Positions 24,763 through 33,085 are shown, counted from the stretch's first letter. The stretch: DNA of 64,000 nucleotides from Marinobacter sp. NP-4(2019) (GCF_003994855.1 NZ_CP034142.1:3348001-3412000), one strand, 5' to 3'. Numbers and translations: made by a program. Notes: a model not told the origin generated them from the sequence alone.

Positions 24763-26124
24763 TTAATCCGCGAAGTCGATCCCCTTGGCCCTGGCACGCT
24801 CCCGGGCATTGGGGTTGACTGAAGGCCGGAACGGCACTTCCACCACTTCCGCTTCCACCTCGGTTGAACCGTCCGCTGCGGCATACTCCACGGGCAGGTG
24901 CACAGTCAGCCGGGTGCCGATGGCGCGCAGGTCAAACGGCACGTAGGCCAGTGCGATGTTGGTTTCCAGTTCCGGGGAATACCAGGGCGAGGTCACATAC
25001 CCCAGCGGCTCCCCGCCCTCCTGCCCGCTGATCAGCCAGAAGTCGTTGGCGTAGTCAGTCACCTTGCCACCGCCGAAGCGGATACCCACCATGATGTGAC
25101 TGAAGGGAGGACGACCGGCATCAAGCTGCTCGCGAACCTTTTCAAGCTTCTGCTTGCCGATGTAGTCCGCGTCCTTGTTGCGCGGTACCTGGTACGCCAG
25201 GTTGCACTGGAACGGCAGGGTTTCCTGATCGACATCCTGACCCCAGGAAAGAATGCCCGCGGCAATCCGGCGATGGTGTGCCGGAGCAATAACCCGCAAG
25301 TTATGGGGTTCGCCAGCGGACAACACGGTATACCAGAGATCTTCCGCGTATTTGGTGGCGTCCTTGAGGTAGATCTCGTAGCCCTTTTCGCCAGTGAAAC
25401 CGGTCTGGGAAACGATCACGTCGTGGCCGGCCACCTGGCCCTCCATCAGCCCGTAGTAGGGAATGTCCTTCACCCCTTCGCCGAACAAATCGGCCATCAG
25501 CGCCTCGGACTTGGGCCCCTGGATCTGGACGGGTGCCACATCGATTTCCGCAATACTGACATCGAAGCCCATGCCGATGTTGACGCCACGTAGCCAGAAC
25601 TCCAGGTCGCTGTCGGAGAGGGAGAACCAGAACTCATCCTCGGCCACCCGCAGCAACACCGGATCATTCAGGATGCCGCCGTCCTCGTTGCAGAGGATGA
25701 CGTACTTGCCCCGCATGGGCTTTATTTTGGTGGCGTCCCGGGTGATGACGTAGTTGACGAAACGCTCCGCATCCGGGCCCTTGACCTGGATCTGGCGCTC
25801 GACCGCCACGTTCCACATGGTGACGTCATGGATCAGGGATTCATACTCCACCATGGCGCCGCCGTCTTCCGGGCGGACATAGCCACGTGGATGATACATA
25901 CGGTTATACACAGTGGCCCGCCAGCAACCGGCTTCATATGCCAGATGCCAATACGGGGACTTGCGGACCCGGGTGGAAATCAGCATTTCCACCGGCGTCG
26001 GGCCAGACTGGCGCAAGTTGATCGGCACCTTGCGGTCCGACTGGTCGACACTTCCGGGCTGACGTGCAGCGCCAGCTCGTTGCTGTGGATGATCCAACAA
26101 GGCCTTCTCAAAATTAACCGCCAT
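24763..26124 (-). CDS. GcvT/DmdA/LigM-like tetrahydrofolate-dependent methyltransferase (demethylase)
   Basis: A 453-residue GcvT-superfamily protein. After an ~45-residue leader, GGILNDPVLLRVAEDEFW, SLSDSDLEFWLRGV and VAPVQIQGPKSEALM strongly recall the dimethylsulfoniopropionate demethylase DmdA. GFTGEKGYEIYLKDA and a C-terminal barrel (EPLGYVTSPWYSP) follow. The length is nearer LigM-type aryl O-demethylases than the ~370-residue DmdA. Family members move a methyl group from an S-, O- or N-methyl donor to THF. Downstream metF-like and fhs genes complete a methyl-to-formate route like that of LigM/MetF/LigH. The ATG at 26124 has AGGGGAGA upstream; a longer open frame to 26235 lacks a ribosome site. 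The donor (DMSP, betaine, aromatic methyl ether or other) is unknown. Confidence 0.85.
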   Translation of the reverse strand: MAVNFEKALLDHPQQRAGAARQPGSVDQSDRKVPINLRQSGPTPVEMLISTRVRKSPYWHLAYEAGCWRATVYNRMYHPRGYVRPEDGGAMVEYESLIHDVTMWNVAVERQIQVKGPDAERFVNYVITRDATKIKPMRGKYVILCNEDGGILNDPVLLRVAEDEFWFSLSDSDLEFWLRGVNIGMGFDVSIAEIDVAPVQIQGPKSEALMADLFGEGVKDIPYYGLMEGQVAGHDVIVSQTGFTGEKGYEIYLKDATKYAEDLWYTVLSAGEPHNLRVIAPAHHRRIAAGILSWGQDVDQETLPFQCNLAYQVPRNKDADYIGKQKLEKVREQLDAGRPPFSHIMVGIRFGGGKVTDYANDFWLISGQEGGEPLGYVTSPWYSPELETNIALAYVPFDLRAIGTRLTVHLPVEYAAADGSTEVEAEVVEVPFRPSVNPNARERARAKGIDFAD

Positions 26125-26347
26125 GGCTATCTCCCCTTTTCTCGGGTTTTCGATAGTTTTAATGTGACGGTGTTTGGTGGGCGGAGGATGGACCAATACG
26201 ACACTGAAAAGTCCAAAAGCGGCAAACCATTGCACCAGGTCCGATCATCCCGGGCTCCGAACGTATTCCGACAGCGATCCGATCACGTGCTAAACTGGTA
26301 AATGTAAACGTCATGGAACTTTCACTGAGGTGAAGGAGGGTAATGCC

Positions 26348-26803
26348 ATGATTAACCAGAAACTTCGGGAATTTCTCGACAGCAATGCAGTGAGCTACCG
26401 GACGGAAGCCCATGAACCTACCGTTGACGCTTCACGAACCGCCCAGGCCGCCCATGTACGGGGCCGCGAGTTCGCCAAGACGGTGATTGTCAAAGCAGAC
26501 GGCCGCCTGTTCATGACGGTCCTGCCATCCACAGACCGCGTTCACGTAGACCAGCTGAAACAGGCGCTGGGTGCCAAGGAGCTGGAACTGGCGGATGAAG
26601 ACGATATCAATGCCGCATTCCCCGATTGTGAGATCGGTGCCATGCCGCCGTTCGGCAACCTGTACAACATGGACGTGTTCGTCAGTGAGCATCTGCGGGA
26701 GGACGAGCACATCGTCTTCAACGCCGGTAGCCACAGCGAGGTCATGCGGATGAGCTACCAGGATTACGACCGCCTGGTTCACCCGCAAGTGCTTCACTTC
26801 TAG
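26348..26803 (+). CDS. YbaK/ProX-type aminoacyl-tRNA deacylase domain protein (intact copy A)
   Basis: A 151-residue single-domain protein of the YbaK/aminoacyl-tRNA-editing family, which hydrolyses mischarged tRNAs in the cytoplasm. Visible family features are HVRGREFAKTVIVKADG (the catalytic-lysine region) and IGAMPPFGNLYNMDVFV near the C-terminal half. AAGGAGGG eight bases before the ATG at 26348 fixes the start. A shrunken copy lies at 29782-29877. Two 9-base direct repeats (TGAGCTACC at 26391 and 26751) mark the ends of the segment missing from that copy. It could also be a free-standing relative with another substrate. Confidence 0.9.
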   Translation: MINQKLREFLDSNAVSYRTEAHEPTVDASRTAQAAHVRGREFAKTVIVKADGRLFMTVLPSTDRVHVDQLKQALGAKELELADEDDINAAFPDCEIGAMPPFGNLYNMDVFVSEHLREDEHIVFNAGSHSEVMRMSYQDYDRLVHPQVLHF

Positions 26804-26848
26804 AGAGTACAGGGCCGGTGCGATAACCCGTGCCGGTCCTGTGGACGA

Positions 26849-26955
26849 CACCCACAAGGTATTGGAAGTGGGTACCGGTTCGGGGTATCAGGCGGCCATT
26901 CTCGCACAACTGACGGACCAGGTTTATACCATCGAAATCATCGAGCCGATGACTC
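26849..26955 (+). pseudogene. Fragment of a protein-L-isoaspartate methyltransferase gene (copy A of pcm)
   Basis: This stretch is almost identical to 30243-30350 inside the intact pcm gene (ACAAGGTATTGGAAGTGGGT with single-base differences through CATCGAAATCATCGAGCC). It covers the SAM-binding motif region only. The 5' half of pcm is missing, joined directly to the end of ybaK copy A, and similarity fades after about 26945. It is therefore a remnant of a duplicated ybaK-pcm pair. Confidence 0.85.
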
Positions 26956-27067
26956 GACCTTGCCCGGGCGCTCGGGATGCCCTCGCGTAACTCCTGCCAA
27001 TAATCAGAGGTTACAATTGGCCCACAGATTCGTCTACAACGACCATCTATACTTGGGCCTGCCAGGA

Positions 27068-27120
27068 GCCTGTCTGACTTAAGGCTGATCTGCGGCGCCA
27101 ATCGCTTAAGTCAGGCAGGC
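27068..27120. repeat. 16-bp imperfect inverted repeat between the pcm fragment and the diguanylate cyclase gene
   Basis: GCCTGTCTGACTTAAG (27068-27083) and CTTAAGTCAGGCAGGC (27105-27120) are complementary at 15 of 16 positions, with a 21-base loop. No T-run follows, so it is a weak terminator candidate. It could be an element end, an operator or a scar of rearrangement. The rest of the 26804-27150 interval holds only the pcm fragment and no recognisable gene. Confidence 0.6.
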
Positions 27121-27150
27121 TTCTGGAAGCGACTCCGTTCACATCAATTA

Positions 27151-28995
27151 ATGGTTACCGAACAAGAGGGGTGGTACATCCATATCTTGGCTAGACGTTG
27201 TCCCTTCCAGATCGGGTTGATGCTCTTTTTTATACTGGTTGTGCCGAGGCCGCTCCAGGGAGCGCCGCTATCCGATGCCCAGGAGTGGATGCTGTATACT
27301 GAAATCGAAATCCTGGAAGACCCCGGAGGCAAGCTTGCTCTGGGTGATGTTCGGAATCATGGTAGCTGGCAGGCCAACGGTACCAGCGTCTTCAGTAAGG
27401 GCTTCAGCAATTCCGCCTGGTGGCTGCGTTTTACCGTAACCAATGAGAACAACCGGGCGGTGCAACGGTTACTCTCCCTGTCCTTTCCTCAACTTGATAA
27501 CGTTCTGGTCCATGTGTTGCCTGATAGCGGAACGCCTCTGCGTTACCAATTGGGTCGTCATTTTCCCTACCAGCAGCGACCGATCGATCACCCCTTTTAC
27601 GTGCTACCCCTGGAATGGGCACCTGGAGAGACAACCACGGTTTACTTGCGCATCCTCTCCACCAGTGCGGTACAGGCCCCGCTGACCCTCTGGCAGCCGG
27701 AAGCTTTTTACAGCCACGACATGACCCGGAATATCATGCACGGCATATATTTCGGCGCCTTGCTGGCGATTTCGATCTACAACCTGCTGCTGTTCTTTTC
27801 ACTGGGAGAACGAAATTACCTCTATTACGTAGCGTTCGTAATCTGTCTGGTATTGTTTATGGTGGCATTCACCGGCTACGGCTTCCGATATCTTTGGCCT
27901 ACCGCTTCCGGATGGAATGATCAGGCCATACTGGTGTTTCTGTCGGGGGCGTTAGGGTTCGGCGCACTGTTTTCCAGGCGCTTTTTGTGCCTTCGGGAGA
28001 TCTCACCACGTCTGGATAACGGCGTTAAAGCGGTGGTCGTGTTCAGTGTGATCTGTGTAGTGCTGTCCTTTGTGATCTCTTACCAATTCATGATCGGCCT
28101 GCTGGCACTAATAACGGTGTTGGCCAGCGTATATGGACTCTATGTGGGCATCTACGCCTGGTATCGGGGGCAGGTGACGGCTCGTTTCTATGTTATCGCC
28201 TGGTCGTTCCCTCTGCTGGGGGGAATCGTACTGGTCCTGAACAAGGTTGGAATATTGCCGCCTAATTCCCTGACGAACTATTCCGCCCAAATCGGCAACC
28301 TGTTCGAAGTCGTGTTGTTGTCATTTGCCCTTGCGCAGCGCATCAATGTAGAGCGCAGGTTGCGTTTTAAAGCTCAGTCCGAAACGCTGGCCATCTCACA
28401 CAAACTGAATCTGGAACTGGAAGAACGGGTGCGGGAACGGACCCGGGAGCTGGAATCGCTGAATAAGGAGCTCAACGAACTCAGCGTGACAGACGGCCTG
28501 ACCGGGCTAAAAAACCGCCGCTACCTGGATCGCCTCCTGGGGCAGGAGCTGGCACGTGCCAAGCGCTCTGGCCGGCCATTGGCAGTCGTGCTGCTGGATA
28601 TCGACCACTTCAAGCCGATCAATGACCGCCATGGTCACCATGTGGGGGATGAGTGCATCAAAGTGATGGCTGGAATGATACAGGACGGGTTGAATCGGCC
28701 CGCTGACATCGCCTTCCGCTACGGCGGCGAAGAGTTCGTGCTAATGCTCCCGGACACGGATATGCAGGGTGCGCTCGGTGTGGCTGACCGTATTCGCGAG
28801 CGTATTCTGGCGGCGCGGATTGAGGTGGCGGGCCTGACGCTGTCAATGACGGTAAGCGCCGGGGTCTGTGCACCCAAGCCCCATGCAGAACTCACGCCGC
28901 AAGACCTGCTGAAAGGGGCAGACACTGCACTGTACGAGGCCAAGGAACAGGGCCGCAATCGGACCCGGCTATATCACCTCGTTGCTACTGCATAA
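27151..28995 (+). CDS. Membrane diguanylate cyclase with 7TMR-DISM sensor
   Basis: A 614-residue c-di-GMP synthase. A signal/anchor segment (LMLFFILVVPRPLQG) leads to a periplasmic 7TMR-DISM extracellular domain of the jelly-roll type (about 50-185). Seven transmembrane helices (about 195-390), a coiled-coil linker (about 400-440) and a C-terminal GGDEF domain follow. The active motif is GGEEF (525-529) with an intact inhibitory RxxD site (RPAD, 516-519) five residues before it, so activity with product feedback is expected. The ligand may be a carbohydrate or other periplasmic solute. The start is uncertain: ATG 27151 has no clear ribosome site and ATG 27220 is an alternative. It sits between two copies of a duplicated segment. 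Confidence 0.93.
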   Translation: MVTEQEGWYIHILARRCPFQIGLMLFFILVVPRPLQGAPLSDAQEWMLYTEIEILEDPGGKLALGDVRNHGSWQANGTSVFSKGFSNSAWWLRFTVTNENNRAVQRLLSLSFPQLDNVLVHVLPDSGTPLRYQLGRHFPYQQRPIDHPFYVLPLEWAPGETTTVYLRILSTSAVQAPLTLWQPEAFYSHDMTRNIMHGIYFGALLAISIYNLLLFFSLGERNYLYYVAFVICLVLFMVAFTGYGFRYLWPTASGWNDQAILVFLSGALGFGALFSRRFLCLREISPRLDNGVKAVVVFSVICVVLSFVISYQFMIGLLALITVLASVYGLYVGIYAWYRGQVTARFYVIAWSFPLLGGIVLVLNKVGILPPNSLTNYSAQIGNLFEVVLLSFALAQRINVERRLRFKAQSETLAISHKLNLELEERVRERTRELESLNKELNELSVTDGLTGLKNRRYLDRLLGQELARAKRSGRPLAVVLLDIDHFKPINDRHGHHVGDECIKVMAGMIQDGLNRPADIAFRYGGEEFVLMLPDTDMQGALGVADRIRERILAARIEVAGLTLSMTVSAGVCAPKPHAELTPQDLLKGADTALYEAKEQGRNRTRLYHLVATA

Positions 28996-29040
28996 TTGGA
29001 GAAAATTGGGCGGCCATACTCTTACAATAACCGGTTGATA

Positions 29041-29130
29041 GATGCCCACAGCGATCAGCACAAAGCTCGCCAGCATTCCCATGAATCCCCTCTTAGGTGC
29101 GTTTTGTCCCATCCTTTGTCCGCCCTGATG
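29041..29130 (-). pseudogene. Copied 5' end of the bem46-like hydrolase gene
   Basis: The stretch matches 33885-33970 closely, in the same orientation (CGCCAGCATTCCCATGAATC and GTTTTGTCCCATCCTTTG are shared). It includes the start codon, ribosome site region and first ~14 codons of the hydrolase at 33086-33925 (reading MGMLASFVLIAVG). Nothing of the rest of the gene follows. It is a non-coding remnant of duplication. Confidence 0.75.
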
Positions 29131-29132
29131 TC

Positions 29133-29637
29133 AGGTTCCTTTACAGGTTTGTCTACGCCAACGACCTCTTCGACCACTTCGAACTGGACCAGGCGATCCT
29201 CGGTGGTATTTCCACCGGTACGCACCGCACTGCGGGATTCCGTGGCCTACATCTTCCACTACACCCTAAACCGGCCCTGGACCCGGCTGGGGATCATGGC
29301 CGGCGCCCGGCTGGCGGAAGGGCTGCTCACCCAGGTGCTCATGCCCGTCGAGCGCTGGTCCGCGTACCTGCTGGTCATGCGGGCGTTCATGGCGGGGCGG
29401 AATACCTGGCACGCGCTGAAGCATATCGACGTCCCCACCACCTTGATGATAGGCCGTCACTCCCGCTACTTTACCCTGGAGGCGCAATAGGCCATGCAAG
29501 GCCTGATCCCCCAGTCCCGGCTGGTGATATTCGAGAATTCAGGCCACATACCCATGCTGGACGAACCCCTGCGATTCCAGCAGGAATTCACCCGTTTCCT
29601 GCTCGAGTCCGCCACCGAGGAACCGGCCGGCCCGTAG
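29133..29637 (+). pseudogene. Decayed alpha/beta hydrolase gene
   Basis: Translation across frames gives hydrolase pieces. DHFELDQAILGGISTG resembles a nucleophile elbow (GxSxG). In another frame come TALRDSVAYIFHY and HIDVPTTLMIGRHSRYF, then an in-frame TAG at 29488-29490. The same frame resumes with VIFENSGHIPMLDEPLRF, the usual catalytic-histidine C-terminus, and ends at 29637. A frameshift and a stop make it non-functional as drawn. The 28996-29781 interval contains only this, the hydrolase 5' fragment and the copied ybaK leader. Confidence 0.7.
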
Positions 29638-29781
29638 CCTCTTCCCTTTGGCCTGCCCTGCCGGAACACGCACGATTTCGTGACGCGGGAATACTGCTAC
29701 CGGCAGGGTCGGGTTGGCGTGCTAGACTGGTAAGGAAGATGTCATGGAACTTTCACTACGGTGAGGGGGGGGGGTAATGCC

Positions 29782-29877
29782 ATGATCAGCCAGAAACTCC
29801 GAGAATTTCTCGACAGCAATGCGGTGAGCTACCAGGATTACGACCGATTGGTTCACCCGCAGGTGCTTCACTTCTAG
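29782..29877 (+). pseudogene. Internally deleted ybaK (copy B), 31-codon mini-ORF
   Basis: The leader and first codons match ybaK copy A (26316-26399). The sequence then jumps in frame from NAVSY to QDYDRLVHPQVLHF and the same TAG stop. The missing 360 bases lie exactly between two TGAGCTACC direct repeats in copy A, indicating deletion by slippage or recombination at the 9-base repeat. The reading frame is preserved, so a 31-residue peptide could still be made. The ribosome site of copy A has become a run of ten G (29765-29774). Confidence 0.85.
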
Positions 29878-29922
29878 GGAGCATCGAGCCGGTGCGGCCA
29901 TCCGTGCCTGCTCTTGCCTGTA

Positions 29923-30657
29923 ATGAGCCGAAGCGTCTACGCATTGATCCTGATGTGGTTGGGCGCCTGTGTGGCCCTAAGCCAGGCACCTCTGGCCCTG
30001 GCCGACCCGGACCGACAGGCGGAACGGCAAGCGCTGGTTCAGTCCCTGCGCGGTGTCGCGCCCGACCTGATGATCGACGACCCGAACGTCCGCGCGGCCA
30101 TGCTGCGCGTACCGCGGCACCGTTTTGTTCCAGACGGGCTCCAGGACGAGGCCTACCTGGACAAACCCGTACCCATTGGTCATGGCCAGACCATCTCACA
30201 ACCGACGGTTGTTGCCCTGATGACACAACTGGCCGATGTGGACGCCACCCACAAGGTATTGGAAGTGGGTACCGGCTCGGGGTATCAGGCGGCCATTCTC
30301 GCGCAACTGACGGACCAGGTTTATACCATCGAAATCATCGAGCCCCTGGCCCGGGATGCCCAGCAGCGCTTGGCCAACCTGGGCTATAACCGCATCCGGA
30401 CACGACAAGGTGACGGCTATTATGGCTGGCCAGAGCAGGCCCCGTTTGACCGCATCCTGGTGACTGCGGCCGCAGCGCATATTCCACCGCCACTGCTGCA
30501 ACAGCTCAAGCCCGATGGACGGATGGTCATTCCCGTTGGCCCCCGCTGGGGGGCGCAGACCCTGATGCTGGTAACCAAAGACCAGACCGGCGAAACCACC
30601 ACCGAGAGCCTGTTACCGGTCCGGTTTGTACCTCTGACCAGCAACTCCCTACGCTGA
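29923..30657 (+). CDS. pcm: Protein-L-isoaspartate O-methyltransferase, probably exported
   Basis: A 244-residue SAM-dependent methyltransferase that starts repair of isoaspartyl residues. HGQTISQPTVVALMTQL and the SAM motif VLEVGTGSGYQAAILAQL are diagnostic, with DRILVTAAAAHIPPPLLQQL and GRMVIPVGP further on. An N-terminal hydrophobic segment (VYALILMWLGACVALS, then QAPLALA) looks like a signal peptide, so it may act in the periplasm, unlike classical cytoplasmic Pcm. The ATG at 29923 is taken; the longer in-frame start at 29914 is a TTG. It is three bases before the next gene. A fragment copy lies at 26849. Confidence 0.93.
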   Translation: MSRSVYALILMWLGACVALSQAPLALADPDRQAERQALVQSLRGVAPDLMIDDPNVRAAMLRVPRHRFVPDGLQDEAYLDKPVPIGHGQTISQPTVVALMTQLADVDATHKVLEVGTGSGYQAAILAQLTDQVYTIEIIEPLARDAQQRLANLGYNRIRTRQGDGYYGWPEQAPFDRILVTAAAAHIPPPLLQQLKPDGRMVIPVGPRWGAQTLMLVTKDQTGETTTESLLPVRFVPLTSNSLR

Positions 30658-30660
30658 CCC

Positions 30661-33075
30661 ATGCAACCCGCCGACGCCCCACCCCATCGAACCCTGCTCC
30701 TGTCGCTGGGCCTGGTGGCCGCCGGAATCGTCGGCTTTGAGGTAGCGCTCACCCGCATCATCGCGATACAGCACCTGCATCACCTCGCATCAGTGATCAT
30801 CGCTCTGGGCCTGCTCGGTTTCGGAGCCGCTGGCGCCTTTGCGAGCCTGTTCGCCGACACCATCCGGCGCCACGGCGCAGCCTGGCTCACGGTATCCGCC
30901 GCCGGCTTCACCCTGGCCCTGCCGATCAGCGTGGTCGTGTCCGGACGCATCGACATGACGCTGCCGGCACTGGCCTGGCGTCCGGAGGAACTGGTGGGGT
31001 TTGGCCTCTACGTTGCCTGTTTCCTGCCCGCTTTCTTCCTGGGCGCGCTGTTTGTCACTACGTGCTTCATTTGTTGGTCGGCACGCATTGGCCAACTTTA
31101 CGCCGCCGACCTGATCGGCAGTGCCGCTGGCGCCCTGAGCGTACCGCTTGCCCTGCACGTGATGGCCCTGGAAAACCTGTTGATCCTGTTATCCCTGGCG
31201 GCGGCGATAGCCGTGGTCCTGGCCCGGGCGTCTGCCCTGAACAGGGCCATCGGCGTCGGTCTGGTGGGCATTCTGGCGGCTATTTACAACCTCAACGTCT
31301 TGCTCGTTCAACCCGCTGAGTACAAGGAGCTGTCCGTCCAGTTGAACACCCGCGATGCGCAGATTCTCTGGGAACGGGACACCCCCGACACCCGCCTGAC
31401 GGTGCTGGAGGCCCCCGGTCTTCACGGCGCGCCGGGGCTAAGTATCGCTTCAACCGCGAACGCCCCGCCCCAGGCGCGGCTGTTTTCTGACGGCGACGGT
31501 GGCACGCCCTTGCTGGACGTGGCAACGCCGCCACCGTTGATGCAATCGGTCATCTCCAGCGCTGCCTTTCACCTGGCACCACCACAGCCCACGGTGCTGC
31601 TGCATTCACTGGGTGGCGGCTGGCAGGCCTGGGTTGCCACATCCCATGACCCGGAACGCATCCAGGCCAGCGAGGAAAACGCCGCCCTGCGCCGTCTGCT
31701 CACCGGTGCCGCCGCCACAGTCCTGGCACGCCCCTACCTGCCTGTCGGCGTTGAACTGGTACCGATGACCGCGCGGCGGTTCCATGCTGCTCATTCAGGC
31801 AAATTCGATGTCGTCATGTTGACCCTCTCCGCGCCGGAAGCCGGGCTTGCAGCGGGTACCGTAAGCTACGACACCACGGTGGAAGCCTTCCGGGAAGTAC
31901 TGGCCGATGTGAGCGAGACCGGTGTCTATGCCATCGTGACCGACATCAAGGCCATGCCCCAACACAGCCTGCGGCTGGCCGCGACCGCAACACGCGCGTT
32001 ACGCGAGCTGGGCAAGCCCCCCTCCGGGCACATTGCGGCGATTCGGGACTGGCGCAACCTCGTGTTGCTCGTCACCCAGGCCCCCATCAACGAGAACCGG
32101 CAACGGGCGCTGCGTGCCTTCGCCGAGCGTTGGCGGTTCGACCTGGTGGCACTGCCAGGGCTCCAGGAGACGGACACGAATCGCTTTCATCATCGGCGAA
32201 ACGGCGGTCTCTATGCCCCTTTCAAGGCGCTCCTTGAGGGCGAAGCAACGACCTTTCAGGAGAACTATGCCTTCGACGTCCGGCCCACCACCGACGACAG
32301 TCCGTTCTTCGACAAATTTTTCCGCCACCAGGGCCTGGCCACGTTACGCGAGAGCTTCGGGCCAACCTGGCGAGCCCACTTGAGCTGGGGCTACCTGCTG
32401 CACTGGGCCGCACTGTTGATCGGCACCGGGCTGGCCCTGACGGCCGTTATTGCTCCCCTGGCCTTTATCCGCCGGGACACCATGCACGTGAACCGGGCAC
32501 GAAGACTCCCCACCGGCCTTTATTTCAGTGCCCTGGGCCTGGGCTTCATGTTTGTTGAGATCGGCCTGCTGCAAAAGAGCACCTTGCTGCTTGATGCTAC
32601 CAGTAGTGCATTCAGCATTGTGGTCGCCGCCATGCTTGTTGGTGCCGGTATGGGCAGCTATTGGCTGGGCCGGCGGCGGCTGACCAACCGTGCACTAGTC
32701 GGCTGGCTGCTCCTGCCTGCCGGCCTCGCGCCCCTGTTTATGGGCCTGTTCGCCCATGGTTTCCAGATTGCCGCGGACTGGCCGTTCGCGGCCCGCGCCG
32801 GCTTTATCTCTGCCGCGGTCTTCGCCATCGCCTTTCCCATGGGCTGCGCCCTGCCCCAGGGTATGCTTCGCGTTCGCGCCGCCGGCGAGTCCACCATCGC
32901 CTGGGCCTGGGGCATCAACGGCTTTACCAGCGTCATCGGGTCACTGGCGGCGGTGCTGATCGCCATGCACTGGGGATTCACGGTGTTGATGGGGTGTGCA
33001 AGCATCTGCTACCTGGCCGCTGCCATTCTGGGAAGCCGGCTTGCAGACCCACCTGGAAGAACCGCCGCTGTATGA
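30661..33075 (+). CDS. Spermidine-synthase-like polytopic membrane protein
   Basis: An 804-residue protein. About six hydrophobic helices at the N-terminus (residues 10-210) are followed by a soluble region of ~370 residues resembling a degenerate spermidine synthase/methyltransferase fold. RPTTDDSPFFDKFF comes before a second block of helices from about 580 (GLGFMFVEIGLLQKSTLLL, YWLGRRRL). The family is widespread in proteobacteria and its function is not established; true polyamine synthesis is doubtful because no clear SAM/polyamine motif is visible. It begins three bases after pcm and is likely co-transcribed. Confidence 0.8.
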   Translation: MQPADAPPHRTLLLSLGLVAAGIVGFEVALTRIIAIQHLHHLASVIIALGLLGFGAAGAFASLFADTIRRHGAAWLTVSAAGFTLALPISVVVSGRIDMTLPALAWRPEELVGFGLYVACFLPAFFLGALFVTTCFICWSARIGQLYAADLIGSAAGALSVPLALHVMALENLLILLSLAAAIAVVLARASALNRAIGVGLVGILAAIYNLNVLLVQPAEYKELSVQLNTRDAQILWERDTPDTRLTVLEAPGLHGAPGLSIASTANAPPQARLFSDGDGGTPLLDVATPPPLMQSVISSAAFHLAPPQPTVLLHSLGGGWQAWVATSHDPERIQASEENAALRRLLTGAAATVLARPYLPVGVELVPMTARRFHAAHSGKFDVVMLTLSAPEAGLAAGTVSYDTTVEAFREVLADVSETGVYAIVTDIKAMPQHSLRLAATATRALRELGKPPSGHIAAIRDWRNLVLLVTQAPINENRQRALRAFAERWRFDLVALPGLQETDTNRFHHRRNGGLYAPFKALLEGEATTFQENYAFDVRPTTDDSPFFDKFFRHQGLATLRESFGPTWRAHLSWGYLLHWAALLIGTGLALTAVIAPLAFIRRDTMHVNRARRLPTGLYFSALGLGFMFVEIGLLQKSTLLLDATSSAFSIVVAAMLVGAGMGSYWLGRRRLTNRALVGWLLLPAGLAPLFMGLFAHGFQIAADWPFAARAGFISAAVFAIAFPMGCALPQGMLRVRAAGESTIAWAWGINGFTSVIGSLAAVLIAMHWGFTVLMGCASICYLAAAILGSRLADPPGRTAAV

Positions 33076-33085
33076 AGCTCATCCG

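Noticed and set aside
29097..29777. 226-codon plus-strand open frame
   Set aside because: Only its first part reads as hydrolase. It then drifts to a shadow frame while the hydrolase similarity continues in another frame, so it is annotated as a pseudogene instead.
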